In this document: positions 52,588-62,197 of the stretch, one piece after another
Layout of the letters: the number at the start of each line of letters is the position of its first letter
Position numbering within the stretch: position 1 is the first letter of the stretch
Assembly (NCBI GenBank): GCA_016234445.1
Contig: JACRBT010000007.1
Span: 1-64,000 of the forward strand
Origin: Chloroflexota bacterium
GTDB lineage: Bacteria; Chloroflexota; Dehalococcoidia; Tepidiformales; Tepidiformaceae
Length of the DNA stretch: 64,000 nt
Reading direction: 5' to 3'
Translations under genes and position numbers: made by a program
The notes under the pieces: generated by a model
Told to the model about the DNA's origin: nothing
The model's database searches: none
Seen by the model: the letters and a program-made list of their open reading frames with translations, nothing else

Positions 52588-53510
52588 GCCCCAAACCCCT
52601 CGCCCTCTCCACCATGTACGCCCAGCAGGACCGCTTCGCCGACGGCGCCGACTTCGCCCGCTACGCCGCCGATGCCGGTTACGACGCCATCGAGATCAGC
52701 CACTCCACCCGCCAGGACAAGCTCGAACAGATCCTCGCCGCCGCGGCCCTTCCCGTGACGTCCGTGCACCAGCCCGCGCCCTGGGATCGCTACCACGACG
52801 GCCGCGGCAACTCCCACCTGAACCTGGCCGCCGTCGACGAAGGCGAACGCCGCGCTGCCGTCGACTACGCCCGGACGAGCATCGACTGGGCGGCGCGGAT
52901 CGGCGCCAGGCGTCTTGTTGTCCACCTCGGCGCGGCCTGGGACCAGGACGGCATGTTCCCCGAAGAGTACGAAATGCGGCGCATGTTCGATTCCGGCCGC
53001 GCCAACGAAGAGGCGTTCCCTGAACTCCGCACCGCCGCGATCGCCCGCCGGCGCACCATGGCCGAGCCCTGTCTCGAAGCCGCCCGCAAGTCCCTCGTCG
53101 AACTGGTTCACGTCGCCGAGCCCGCCCGCATCGTCATCGGCCTCGAGAACCGCTACCACTACCACGAGATCCCCCACCCGGACGAGTACGAGCTGCTTCT
53201 CGACGGCCTCGTCAACGAACAGGCCGGCTACTGGCACGACACCGGCCACGCCGAAGTCCTCCACCGCCTCGGCTTCATCGACCGCCACGCCTGGCTCCCG
53301 CGGCTCTCCACCCGCATCGTCGGCGCCCACCTCCACGACGTCCTCGGCATTGGCGACCACCGCGCCCCCGGCGACGGCGACGTCGACTGGAGCTACATAA
53401 CCTCCGGCCTCAGCCATCTCCCGGCCTTCACCCTCGAGATCAACCAGCACCAGTCCGACGCCCGCGTCCACTCCGCCCCCGCCTTCCTCGAAAGCGTCGG
53501 CCTCCGCTGA
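52584..53510 (+). CDS. Sugar phosphate isomerase/epimerase-like TIM-barrel protein
   Basis: A 308-residue protein of the xylose-isomerase-like (AP endonuclease 2) TIM-barrel superfamily. Conserved metal-binding residues are suggested by EISHSTR, VHQPAPWDRYHD, VVHLGAAWD, IGLENRYHYHE, WHDTGHAEV and VGAHLHDVLG. The substrate is unknown. It overlaps the upstream membrane gene by 4 bp and runs convergent to the DUF433 gene. Confidence 0.85.
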   Translation: MSPKPLALSTMYAQQDRFADGADFARYAADAGYDAIEISHSTRQDKLEQILAAAALPVTSVHQPAPWDRYHDGRGNSHLNLAAVDEGERRAAVDYARTSIDWAARIGARRLVVHLGAAWDQDGMFPEEYEMRRMFDSGRANEEAFPELRTAAIARRRTMAEPCLEAARKSLVELVHVAEPARIVIGLENRYHYHEIPHPDEYELLLDGLVNEQAGYWHDTGHAEVLHRLGFIDRHAWLPRLSTRIVGAHLHDVLGIGDHRAPGDGDVDWSYITSGLSHLPAFTLEINQHQSDARVHSAPAFLESVGLR

Positions 53511-53534
53511 CCGACGCGCCCGGCGCGGCCATCT

Positions 53535-53631
53535 CTACATCCACCCCCGCCATCGCGCCGATTCGTGTCCGTCGACCCGGAGGCGATCGACGATCCTCCC
53601 GCGCACGCTTTCGTCGACCACCAGCCTTACA
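53535..53631 (-). pseudogene. Remnant of a DUF5615 PIN-like toxin
   Basis: Right after the DUF433 antitoxin, on the same strand, about 30 residues match the start of DUF5615 PIN-like toxins (LVVDESVRGRIVDRLRVDG), then the frame ends at a TAG. The remaining 80 or so residues expected for the family are missing, and the overlap with the antitoxin (ATGTAAGG) looks as if a 2-bp insertion broke an ATGA coupling. Most likely a decayed toxin. Confidence 0.55.
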
Positions 53632-53860
53632 TGCCCGCCGGGGCCGGGACAACCAAGTCCGCGCGAAGCACCGCCAGCGCGTATGCCAACGCCGCCTGGA
53701 TGTCCTCGCGCGCCAGGAACGGGTAGTCCCTCAACAGGTCTTCGACCGTCGCTCCGCCGGCGAGCTCGTCCAGGATCAGCTCCACGCTCACCCTGGTGCC
53801 CCGAATTGCAGGCTTCCCAAGGAGAATGGCCGGGTCGGATACGATTCGCGCTTCGCTCAC
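53627..53860 (-). CDS. DUF433-family antitoxin-like protein (copy 1)
   Basis: A 77-residue protein of the DUF433 family, which pairs with DUF5615 PIN-like toxins in type II systems. Conserved blocks: RIVSDPAILLGKPAIRGTRV, then VELILDELAGGATVEDLL. GTG start 53860. A toxin remnant follows on the same strand. Confidence 0.8.
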   Translation of the reverse strand: MSEARIVSDPAILLGKPAIRGTRVSVELILDELAGGATVEDLLRDYPFLAREDIQAALAYALAVLRADLVVPAPAGM

Positions 53861-53866
53861 CCGCCC

Positions 53867-53872
53867 AGTATA
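53867..53872 (-). promoter_or_regulatory. -10 element TATACT, 6 nt before a GTG
   Basis: On the minus strand TATACT (53872-53867), then 6 nt (GGGCGG), then GTG of the DUF433 gene, with no ribosome-binding site. Confidence 0.5.
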
Positions 53873-54083
53873 CCCCCCGGCGTGACCCGGTAGCCGCGGC
53901 CCACCGCGGCCGCATCTCTTGCCGCCGAACTCGCCTGTCGGCCGCCAATCCCCTCGCAGTGGAAATTCCCGCCCAAACCGCGTATCGTAGTAGTCAGGTC
54001 TTTTCGCGATGTTCGTCTGACTCCCGTTTTCCACTGGCGCTCGATGACCACAGAAGATTCCAATCCAACCCGGAGGTCGTCGA

Positions 54084-54494
54084 GTGCCATTCGCCGACAA
54101 AACCCTAACCTGTTCCGATTGCGGAACTACCTTCACGTTCACCGCTGGTGAGCAAGAATTCCACGCATCCAAGGGCTTCTCCAACGAGCCCCGCCGGTGC
54201 CCCAACTGCCGCCTCGCCCGGCGCGATGACTCTGGCGGAGGCGGTCGCAGCAGCGGCCCCCGCGAGATGTTCAGCGCGACCTGCGGCTCCTGCGGCAAAG
54301 AAGCCAAGGTCCCCTTCCAGCCCCGCGGCGATCGTCCCGTCTACTGCAGTGACTGCTTCCAGTCGCAGCCCCGCACCGGTGGCGGCGGCGGTGGTGGCTA
54401 CGGCGGCGGCGGTGGTGGCGGTGGCCGCTATGGCGGTGGTGGCGGCGGCTACGGCGACCGCGACCGCGGTGGCTACGGCGGCGGGCGCCGCTAA
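54084..54494 (+). CDS. Double zinc-ribbon protein with glycine-rich tail
   Basis: A 136-residue protein. Two zinc-ribbon modules: LTCSDCGTTFTFTAGEQEFH with RRCPNCRLARR, then ATCGSCGKEAKVPFQPRGDR with VYCSDC. They are followed by a glycine/tyrosine/arginine-rich tail (about 105-136), a kind often found in RNA-binding proteins. Probably RNA or ribosome associated. GTG start with GGAGG. Confidence 0.8.
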   Translation: MPFADKTLTCSDCGTTFTFTAGEQEFHASKGFSNEPRRCPNCRLARRDDSGGGGRSSGPREMFSATCGSCGKEAKVPFQPRGDRPVYCSDCFQSQPRTGGGGGGGYGGGGGGGGRYGGGGGGYGDRDRGGYGGGRR

Positions 54495-54508
54495 CCCCTC
54501 GTCCTCAA

Positions 54509-54555
54509 GGTCTGGGGGTGGGGCACCAACCCTCCCCACCCCCAGACCGTTCCCT
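54509..54555 (+). terminator. Terminator after the zinc-ribbon gene (bidirectional)
   Basis: A 15-bp stem GGTCTGGGGGTGGGG / CCCCACCCCCAGACC (54509-54548) with a 10-nt loop, followed by GTTCCC. It separates convergent genes. Confidence 0.85.
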
Positions 54556-54587
54556 TCGGTAAGAATAGGTGCGCGGCTGCGTCCTGA

Positions 54588-54779
54588 TCAGGCTGCCGCG
54601 AAGGCCAGCGCCGTCAGCAGGTCGTCCTTCGTCAGGCGCGGATGCGCATCCAGCAGCTGTTCGAGAGACTCGCCCGCGGCAAGGCAGTCCAGGATGTGCT
54701 CCACCGTGATCCGGGTGCCCTTGATCACGGGTTTTCCCATCATCACGCCTGAGTCGGAAACGATTCGTCCTTCGTTCAC
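54588..54779 (-). CDS. DUF433-family antitoxin-like protein (copy 2, orphan)
   Basis: A 63-residue DUF433 protein (NEGRIVSDSGVMMGKPVIKG). No DUF5615 toxin follows it; the next downstream element on this strand is the terminator of the zinc-ribbon gene. It may be an orphan that cross-reacts with a distant toxin, or the partner was lost. GTG start 6 nt after TATACT. Confidence 0.75.
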   Translation of the reverse strand: MNEGRIVSDSGVMMGKPVIKGTRITVEHILDCLAAGESLEQLLDAHPRLTKDDLLTALAFAAA

Positions 54780-54785
54780 GCGGTA

Positions 54786-54791
54786 AGTATA
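54786..54791 (-). promoter_or_regulatory. -10 element TATACT, 6 nt before a GTG
   Basis: On the minus strand TATACT (54791-54786), then TACCGC, then GTG of the DUF433 copy 2 gene. Same layout as copy 1. Confidence 0.5.
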
Positions 54792-54806
54792 TACCCGGCC
54801 ACCGCC

Positions 54807-55664
54807 CTAGAACGTCAGCTCCAGGCTGATGTCCAGGGCCCGCGCGCTGTGCGTGAGCGCTCCCACCGAGATCGCGTCCACCCCCGTCTCCGCGATCCCC
54901 CGGACCGTCTCCAGCGAAACGCCCCCACTCGCTTCGAGCTTGGCCCTGCCCGCCGTCCGCCGCACCGCCTCGGCCATCTCCGCGACCGCCATGTTGTCCA
55001 GCAGTACCCATTCCGGCGCCGCGGCCAGCGCCGCCTCCAGTTCGCCCACCGAGTCGATTTCCACCTCCACCGGCACCCCCGGCGACCGGCCGCGAATCGC
55101 CGCCACTCCCTCCGCCAGGGTCCAGCCGCGTCGCTCCAGCGCCTCCCGGTGGTTGTCCTTGATCATGGCCATGACCGCCAGGTCCCGCCGGTGATTCGTC
55201 CCCCCACCGCAGCGCACCGCGTATTTCTCCAGATCTCGTAGCCCCGGCGTCGTCTTTCGCGTGTCGAGGATCACCGCCTTCGTCCCCGCGACGGCGTCGA
55301 CGAGCCGCCGCGTCAGTGTCGCCGTCCCGCTCATCCGCTGGAGGAAGTTCAGCGCCACCCGTTCGCCCTGCAAGAGCGCCCGCACCGGCCCCCGTCCTTC
55401 CGCCAGCACCGCGCCCGTCTCGAACCGCTCGCCGTCGCCCACCAGCCGTTGCAGCTCCACCTTCGCGTCCACCTGCCGGAAGGCCTCCAATGCGACCTCG
55501 AGCCCGGCGAGCACCCCGGGCTCCTTCGCCAGGAACCGGGCCACTCCCGCGAGCCCCGGTTCCACCACTGCCAGCGTCGTTACGTCTTCGAAAGCGCGGT
55601 CTTCGGCCAGCGCCGCCGCCACCGCCTTCGCCACAACTTCCCGCGGCAGCGGCTCAATCCGCAT
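54807..55664 (-). CDS. nadC: Nicotinate-nucleotide pyrophosphorylase (carboxylating)
   Basis: Third step of de novo NAD synthesis: quinolinate and PRPP to nicotinate mononucleotide. The 285-residue protein has the family motifs ERVALNFLQRMSGTATLTRR, LDTRKTTPGLRDLEKYAVRC and LEASGGVSLETVR. It overlaps nadB by 11 bp on the same strand. Confidence 0.95.
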   Translation of the reverse strand: MRIEPLPREVVAKAVAAALAEDRAFEDVTTLAVVEPGLAGVARFLAKEPGVLAGLEVALEAFRQVDAKVELQRLVGDGERFETGAVLAEGRGPVRALLQGERVALNFLQRMSGTATLTRRLVDAVAGTKAVILDTRKTTPGLRDLEKYAVRCGGGTNHRRDLAVMAMIKDNHREALERRGWTLAEGVAAIRGRSPGVPVEVEIDSVGELEAALAAAPEWVLLDNMAVAEMAEAVRRTAGRAKLEASGGVSLETVRGIAETGVDAISVGALTHSARALDISLELTF

Positions 55665-57213
55665 GCCGGAACACCTGCCGCCGGAGCCAGTGGACGTCGT
55701 CCCGCTCCGGGTAGTCGCGCCGGAAATGTGCGCCGCGGCTCTCCGTCCGCGCCAGTGCGGCCGTCAGCATCAGTGTCGCTGCCACCGCCATCTGCTCCCG
55801 TTCGTACCGCTCTCGCCCCGGTGGCGAATCCGCCGCCGGCGCCCCTGCAAGCGCATCGAGCCCGCGTTGCAGCCCCGCACGATCCCGTTCGATCCCGGCA
55901 CACTCCCACATCAGCTGCTGCAGGACGGCCACGTCCGGCGCCCCGCCGCCCGTCGAGATTGCCTCGACGCCGGGCGTTGGCGCCGCTGCCCCGCCGCCCC
56001 CGGCCTCCATGCGCTCGACCACTCGCTTCCCGAAAACCACCGTCTCCATTAACGAATTGCTCGCCAACCGGTTTGCCCCGTGGACGCCCGTGCAGGCCGC
56101 TTCTCCGCACGCGTACAGCCCCGGCACCGTCGTCCGCCCGTCGATGTCGGTTCGCACGCCACCCATCAGGTAGTGTGCGGCCGGCGAAACCGGGATCGGC
56201 TCCCGCTGCATGTCGATCCCCTGTTCCCGGCAGAATGCGTAGATCCCCGGGAACCGCGCCGCCAGGTTCACTTCTCGCAGGTGGGTGCAGTCGAGGACCA
56301 CCCGGTTGCTCCCGGTCGCCTTCATCTCCGCCACGATCGCCCGCGCGACCACGTCCCGCGGCGCCAGGTCCCGGAGTTCGTGGTAGCGCTCCATGAACGC
56401 CTCGCCCTTTGTGTTCCGAAGGACCGCGCCCTCGCCGCGCACCGCCTCCGAGATCAGGAACGGCGGCCCGCCGTTGCGCCGGAACGCCGTCGGGTGGAAC
56501 TGGTAGAACTCCAGGTCCGCGACCTCCGCCCCCGCCCGGAACGCCAGCGCGATCCCGTCGCCGGTCGCGACCGCCGGGTTCGTCGTGTACGAAAACAGCT
56601 GGCCGGCTCCACCCGTCGCCAGGACCACAGCCTCGGCCCGGTACTCTTCGAACGTGCCGTCGGCAAGATTCAGGGCTTCGACCCCAACGACAGCGCCCCC
56701 TTCCACAAGTAGCCTCGTCGCCAGCGTGAAGTCGAGCACCGTGATCGCCGGGTCCCGGACCGCGTCGCCTCCCAATGCCGCCTCGATGACCGCCCCCGTG
56801 CGGTCGCCCCCGGCATGGAGAATCCGCGCCCGGCTGTGGGCGGCCTCTCTCCCGAGGGCCACCTCGCCGCCAAGGCTGTCGAATGCCACCCCGTATTCGA
56901 CCAGGTCGCGGATTCGCCCCGGCGCCTCGCTGCAGAGGACCCGTGCCGCCACTTCGTCCACCAGCCCCGCCCCGGCGTCGATCGTGTCCTTCAGGTGCGA
57001 CTCGACCGAGTCGAGCGGTCCAACCGCCGCCGCGATCCCGCCCTGCGCCCAGCGCGTGTTGCAGTCGTCGATGCTCCCCTTCGTGAGGACGAGCACGGGC
57101 CCCAGGCGCCGCGCTTCGAGCGCCACGAACAGCCCCGATATCCCGCTCCCGATGATGATGACGCGGTAGCCCCCGCCCGCCGCTCCCCTGCCTGCCCGTT
57201 CGCCTGCTGTCAC
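55654..57213 (-). CDS. nadB: L-aspartate oxidase
   Basis: First step of de novo NAD synthesis: FAD-dependent oxidation of aspartate to iminoaspartate. The 519-residue protein has the FAD motif RVIIIGSGISGLFVALEA, the substrate-binding block RWAQGGIAAAVG, and YLMGGVRTDIDGRTTVPGLY. GTG 57213 is used; a longer reading from 57273 is unlikely because GTG is exactly 6 nt after a good -10 box. nadA is not in this window. Confidence 0.94.
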   Translation of the reverse strand: MTAGERAGRGAAGGGYRVIIIGSGISGLFVALEARRLGPVLVLTKGSIDDCNTRWAQGGIAAAVGPLDSVESHLKDTIDAGAGLVDEVAARVLCSEAPGRIRDLVEYGVAFDSLGGEVALGREAAHSRARILHAGGDRTGAVIEAALGGDAVRDPAITVLDFTLATRLLVEGGAVVGVEALNLADGTFEEYRAEAVVLATGGAGQLFSYTTNPAVATGDGIALAFRAGAEVADLEFYQFHPTAFRRNGGPPFLISEAVRGEGAVLRNTKGEAFMERYHELRDLAPRDVVARAIVAEMKATGSNRVVLDCTHLREVNLAARFPGIYAFCREQGIDMQREPIPVSPAAHYLMGGVRTDIDGRTTVPGLYACGEAACTGVHGANRLASNSLMETVVFGKRVVERMEAGGGGAAAPTPGVEAISTGGGAPDVAVLQQLMWECAGIERDRAGLQRGLDALAGAPAADSPPGRERYEREQMAVAATLMLTAALARTESRGAHFRRDYPERDDVHWLRRQVFRHAD

Positions 57214-57219
57214 CGGGTT

Positions 57220-57225
57220 AGTGTA
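57220..57225 (-). promoter_or_regulatory. -10 element TACACT of nadB, 6 nt before the GTG
   Basis: On the minus strand TACACT (57225-57220), then AACCCG, then GTG of nadB. The same hexamer is inside the palindrome at 57221-57235. Confidence 0.5.
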
Positions 57226-57235
57226 CTTGGTACAC
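57221..57235 (+). promoter_or_regulatory. Perfect palindrome GTGTAC-TTG-GTACAC at the nadB promoter
   Basis: A 6-3-6 inverted repeat overlaps the nadB -10 and stands about 100 nt before def on the other strand. It is a good candidate operator for NAD-dependent or other control of nadBC. Confidence 0.6.
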
Positions 57236-57337
57236 GAAGTCCCCGGCCACCGCCGGGAAGCGCATATCCCCACCCTCGCGATACACTACCGCAGGGCCGG
57301 CCGCCAGCCGCTCAGTCGCCTCCGGGAGCCTCCCACC

Positions 57338-57832
57338 TTGGCCATCATCCCCATCCGTCGCGCGGGCGACCCCGTCCTTCGCGAAAAGGCCCGCCGCGTC
57401 CGCGCCATCGACAGCTCCATCCTCAAGCTCATCGAGGACATGTGGGAGACCATGTACGACGCCCCTGGCGTTGGCCTCGCCGCCCCCCAGATCGGCATCC
57501 CCCTCCGCGTCGTCGTCATCGACGTCCATGACTATCCGCCCTTCGCCCTCGTCAACCCCGAGATCGTGAAACGCTCCGGCGAACGCCGCTGCGACGAAGG
57601 CTGCCTCTCCGTCCCCGGCTTCCGCGGCGAAATCACCCGCTCCGTGAAGGTCCTCGCCAAGGGCCTCGACCCCAAAACCGGCAAGGAAGTCCGGATCAAG
57701 GGCGAAAACGACCTCCTCGCCGAGGCCCTCGAACACGAGATCGACCACGTCAACGGCATCCTCTACATCGACTACCTCTCCGGGCCCGAGGCGCTCATCC
57801 CCCTCAGCGACGCGCCCGAAATCAAGGCCTGA
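57338..57832 (+). CDS. def: Peptide deformylase
   Basis: Removes the formyl group from N-terminal Met of new proteins. The 164-residue protein has all three metal motifs: GVGLAAPQIG, EGCLS (Cys89) and HEIDH (His133, Glu134, His137). TTG 57338 is the start that gives the typical AIIPIRRAGDPVLREKA N-terminus. Divergent from nadB across a 124-nt gap. Confidence 0.93.
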   Translation: MAIIPIRRAGDPVLREKARRVRAIDSSILKLIEDMWETMYDAPGVGLAAPQIGIPLRVVVIDVHDYPPFALVNPEIVKRSGERRCDEGCLSVPGFRGEITRSVKVLAKGLDPKTGKEVRIKGENDLLAEALEHEIDHVNGILYIDYLSGPEALIPLSDAPEIKA

Positions 57833-59257
<1,425 letters not shown>

Positions 59258-59266
59258 CCGCCCGCC

Positions 59267-59881
59267 ATGCTCCCTCCCCTCCGAGCCGCCGCCGACCGCC
59301 TCCTCTTTGACTTCGGGCACGTCAAGTACATCGCCGCGAACCTCCCGAAGAAAGGCATGGACCGCGTCGTCCCCGGATCGGAGTGGACCGTCCGCCAGGT
59401 CATCGGCCATCTCTCCGCAGATCTTCTCGGCCAGTCCGAAGCCGTCGCCCGCTTCCTCGCCGGTCAGCCGCCGGTGCCCCCGGGCTGGGATCTGCAGGCC
59501 GCCAATGAGCGCGCCGCCGCCACCGACGCTGGCGCCTCCCTCCGCTCGCTGGTCGCCCGCCTCGACACCGCCTGGCTCGCCACGAACGACGTCTACGAGC
59601 GCATCGACGACACCACCGCCGCCAGCGACTTCCGCGGCAGCCCCCTTGTCGACGTCCTCTCCCGCTGGACCCGCCACACCACCGCCCACGGCATGGACCT
59701 TATCGAAGCCCTCCCCGAGCTTCGCTACGACCCCATGCTCCTCAACTGGATCCTCTTCGCCGATTTCGACTGGAACCCGGAAGCCGCCGCCAAACAGCGC
59801 AAACTCTGGGATGACGTCCGCGCCCTTCCCGACGAAGATGAGCCCGAAACTGAACCCGACGAGGAAGAAGATGCACTCTGA
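59267..59881 (+). CDS. DinB-superfamily protein (copy 1)
   Basis: A 204-residue four-helix-bundle protein of the DinB/YfiT/maleylpyruvate isomerase type, with WTVRQVIGHLSADLLGQSEA at the metal-binding helix and a His in HTTAHGMDLIEAL. It overlaps the next DinB-like gene by 11 bp. Confidence 0.75.
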   Translation: MLPPLRAAADRLLFDFGHVKYIAANLPKKGMDRVVPGSEWTVRQVIGHLSADLLGQSEAVARFLAGQPPVPPGWDLQAANERAAATDAGASLRSLVARLDTAWLATNDVYERIDDTTAASDFRGSPLVDVLSRWTRHTTAHGMDLIEALPELRYDPMLLNWILFADFDWNPEAAAKQRKLWDDVRALPDEDEPETEPDEEEDAL

Positions 59882-60449
59882 CGTCGCCACTGTGACCGCC
59901 GAGCTCGACGCCCACCGGCTTCGGTTCGAAGCGCTCTGCCGCTCCCTCAACGCCCGCGAACTCGACCTCCCCGTCCCGGCGAGCACGTGGCTTGTCCGCG
60001 ACTTCATCGCCCACCTCGCCACCATCGACGACCCCGTCCGCGAGATGTTCCGTTCCCTCCGCGAAGGCTCCCCCCGCACATCCTCCAGCGGCGAGGACCG
60101 TTGGGACGTCGACCGCTGGAACGAAGCCCGAGTTCAGGAACGCCGTGCCCTCACCGTCGAGCAGCTGCTCGCCGAAGCCGCCGAATCCCGCGCGCGCATC
60201 CGCGACGAGATGGCTCGCCTCGACGCCGAAACCCTGGCCCGCACCCTCGACTTTGGCGGCGACAGCAAGCGCCCCGCGTCGAAGGTCCAGCTCCTCGCCT
60301 ACCTCCGCGGCTGGTGTAAACACGACCCCATGCACGCCCTCGACATGCTTCGCGCCATGCCCGGGCGCCTCACGCCAGAACTCGAAGCCTGGTTCGACGA
60401 CCCCGTCATCCGCGGCTACCAGGCGGCGATGAACCGCGACCCCCAATGA
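59871..60449 (+). CDS. DinB-superfamily protein (copy 2)
   Basis: A 192-residue DinB-like four-helix protein: WLVRDFIAHLATIDDPVREM has the metal-site helix, and the last helix has WCKHDPMHALDMLRAM. Metal-binding histidines at both helices are kept. It overlaps neighbours on both sides (11 bp and 4 bp). Related members are thiol-dependent (mycothiol or bacillithiol) S-transferases. Confidence 0.72.
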   Translation: MHSDVATVTAELDAHRLRFEALCRSLNARELDLPVPASTWLVRDFIAHLATIDDPVREMFRSLREGSPRTSSSGEDRWDVDRWNEARVQERRALTVEQLLAEAAESRARIRDEMARLDAETLARTLDFGGDSKRPASKVQLLAYLRGWCKHDPMHALDMLRAMPGRLTPELEAWFDDPVIRGYQAAMNRDPQ

Positions 60450-61306
60450 CCGCGATCCGCGTCTCCCCGCCGCGCATCTTCCCGGCGGCGACGCGCGCCC
60501 CGAAGCCCCCCGCCGACGCCGCCGGTTCCGCCGACGCCCACCGCCAGTGCTCCTTCACCCTCGGCGACGACCTCTCGCTCGTCCTCGCCGGCCTGCAACT
60601 GGAGGGCACCCTCGCGGAGGCAGCCGCCGGGTCGAAGTACCGCACACAGCTCACCGCTTCCGCGCTCCTCCTCTGGTCTCGTGGCTGGCTCAACCGCCTC
60701 GAAGCCCTGCATGCCGTCGAGTGGGGCAACTATGCCGCCGCCTTCCCCCTCATCCGCGCCGCCGCCGACTACCAGGCCGCCGAAGTCGCCCTCCTCCGCA
60801 CCGGCGCCGCTGAGTGGCAGGAGTGGCTCGACGAGGGCGGCATCGGCCTCGCCCCCGGGGAGCATGCGTTGGAATACCGCCTCCACGCCTTCCGCTCCGG
60901 CGAAGTCCTCGCCTCCGACCCCGTCCTCGGCCCCGTTTATCGCATGGCCACCGACTTCTCGCTCTCCCACTTCGGCGCCAGCCTCCTCATCGCGGGGGGC
61001 GACTCCGACCCCAACCGCGTCCTCGCGACCTTCGGCGACCGCGACTTCCATCTCGGCCTCGCGGAGATCGCTCTCGGCTGGCTCCTTCAGCTCAACGCCG
61101 CCCAGGTCGAGACCGTCGCCGCCTACCCTGCCGCGTTCCCGCAGCCGCCCGAATCAGCCGAGTCGCACACCCGGGCCGCTCTCGCCGCCGCCTCCCGCAA
61201 CGACCGCTGCCGTGTCGAAGCCATCCAGCGCGACGAAGGCCAGCGCTACCTCGTCCACAACTGGCGCCGCATCCCCGGCGGCGCCGCCAGGAAGGTGCTG
61301 CTGTAG
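60446..61306 (+). CDS. Conserved hypothetical, mostly helical protein
   Basis: A 286-residue protein, largely helical, translationally coupled to the DinB-like genes by ATGA. No signal peptide or membrane helix is evident. The middle (AAFPLIRAAADYQAAEVALL) resembles an all-alpha adenylyl- or DUF5677-like repeat, but I cannot assign a family. Confidence 0.65.
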   Translation: MTAIRVSPPRIFPAATRAPKPPADAAGSADAHRQCSFTLGDDLSLVLAGLQLEGTLAEAAAGSKYRTQLTASALLLWSRGWLNRLEALHAVEWGNYAAAFPLIRAAADYQAAEVALLRTGAAEWQEWLDEGGIGLAPGEHALEYRLHAFRSGEVLASDPVLGPVYRMATDFSLSHFGASLLIAGGDSDPNRVLATFGDRDFHLGLAEIALGWLLQLNAAQVETVAAYPAAFPQPPESAESHTRAALAAASRNDRCRVEAIQRDEGQRYLVHNWRRIPGGAARKVLL

Positions 61307-61319
61307 AGCGAGAGACGTG

Positions 61320-62069
61320 TCACGGCGTCACGTCGAACGACCAGGTAACCGTTTGGCTCGGTGGCCCCGCCGCGCCCGCGGGCTCCACCACCTGCACCCT
61401 GGCAGTGTAGTGCCCCGGGGGGATGCCACCAGCCTGCGTCAGGCACAGCACCCCCTTGGTCGGTTGACTCCCGATCATCAAGAGCATGAGACGGGGAGTC
61501 ACGTCCTCGCCATCCAACGTCATGCGGAACGCCCGGAAGTTGTCCGTCAGCCCGTCGAACGTCACTTCAGCGCACACTCCCACAGGGTCGGTAACGCCTG
61601 CCGGCACCATCGACGCCCACGCTACCGTAGAACCGTCCGCCGGGCTCACCAGCAGGATGTTCGGTGACCATGCCTCGGCTGGGGTAACCGCGGCCGTGGG
61701 GGAAGCAGCCTCCGCACTCGTTTCGCCTCCGCTCGCGCGTAGTTCCATGACAATCGCGGCGCCGCCAATCAACGCCAGCGCCGCCGCCGAGCCGCCCAGC
61801 GCGACCTTGAGCACCGGCGGACCGACCGCGGCTCGCGCCCACCTCATCACCCTGGCGCGGCCGCTGTTCCGTTCCCGCCACACGGCGGCAAGCTCTTCCC
61901 GGGAGGTGACCCCCTCCTTGGCGATGAGCTGGCTCACGTACCACTTGGCCGTGGCGAACGTCATCCCGAGTTCGTCGGCTATCTCAGGGTTCGTGCGCCG
62001 TCGCCCTACCAACTCGAGGACCTGGAGTTCTCGCTCGCTCAGCTTCTCAGGGGTTTGTGTGCGCTCCAT
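61320..62069 (-). CDS. Membrane-tethered LuxR-type regulator
   Basis: A 249-residue protein with an N-terminal LuxR helix-turn-helix (LSERELQVLELVGRRRTNPE), one TM helix at about 89-109 (VALGGSAAALALIGGAAIVM) and an extracytoplasmic beta-rich domain. This is a one-component topology like ToxR: DNA-binding in the cytoplasm, sensing outside. The outer domain (NILLVSPADGSTV, GHYTARVQVVEPAG) looks like an immunoglobulin-type fold. Convergent to the hypothetical gene. Confidence 0.78.
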   Translation of the reverse strand: MERTQTPEKLSERELQVLELVGRRRTNPEIADELGMTFATAKWYVSQLIAKEGVTSREELAAVWRERNSGRARVMRWARAAVGPPVLKVALGGSAAALALIGGAAIVMELRASGGETSAEAASPTAAVTPAEAWSPNILLVSPADGSTVAWASMVPAGVTDPVGVCAEVTFDGLTDNFRAFRMTLDGEDVTPRLMLLMIGSQPTKGVLCLTQAGGIPPGHYTARVQVVEPAGAAGPPSQTVTWSFDVTP

Positions 62070-62197
62070 GCCCAGAGACTACGACCGCCTCCGGCCGCCT
62101 GTAACCAGCCTATGGTAAAGATGCGCCGGCGTTATGCACCCGATAGCCGCGGAGGTAGGATCTTCCCCGATCGTCCGGCCAACCGTCGCCCTGTAGC

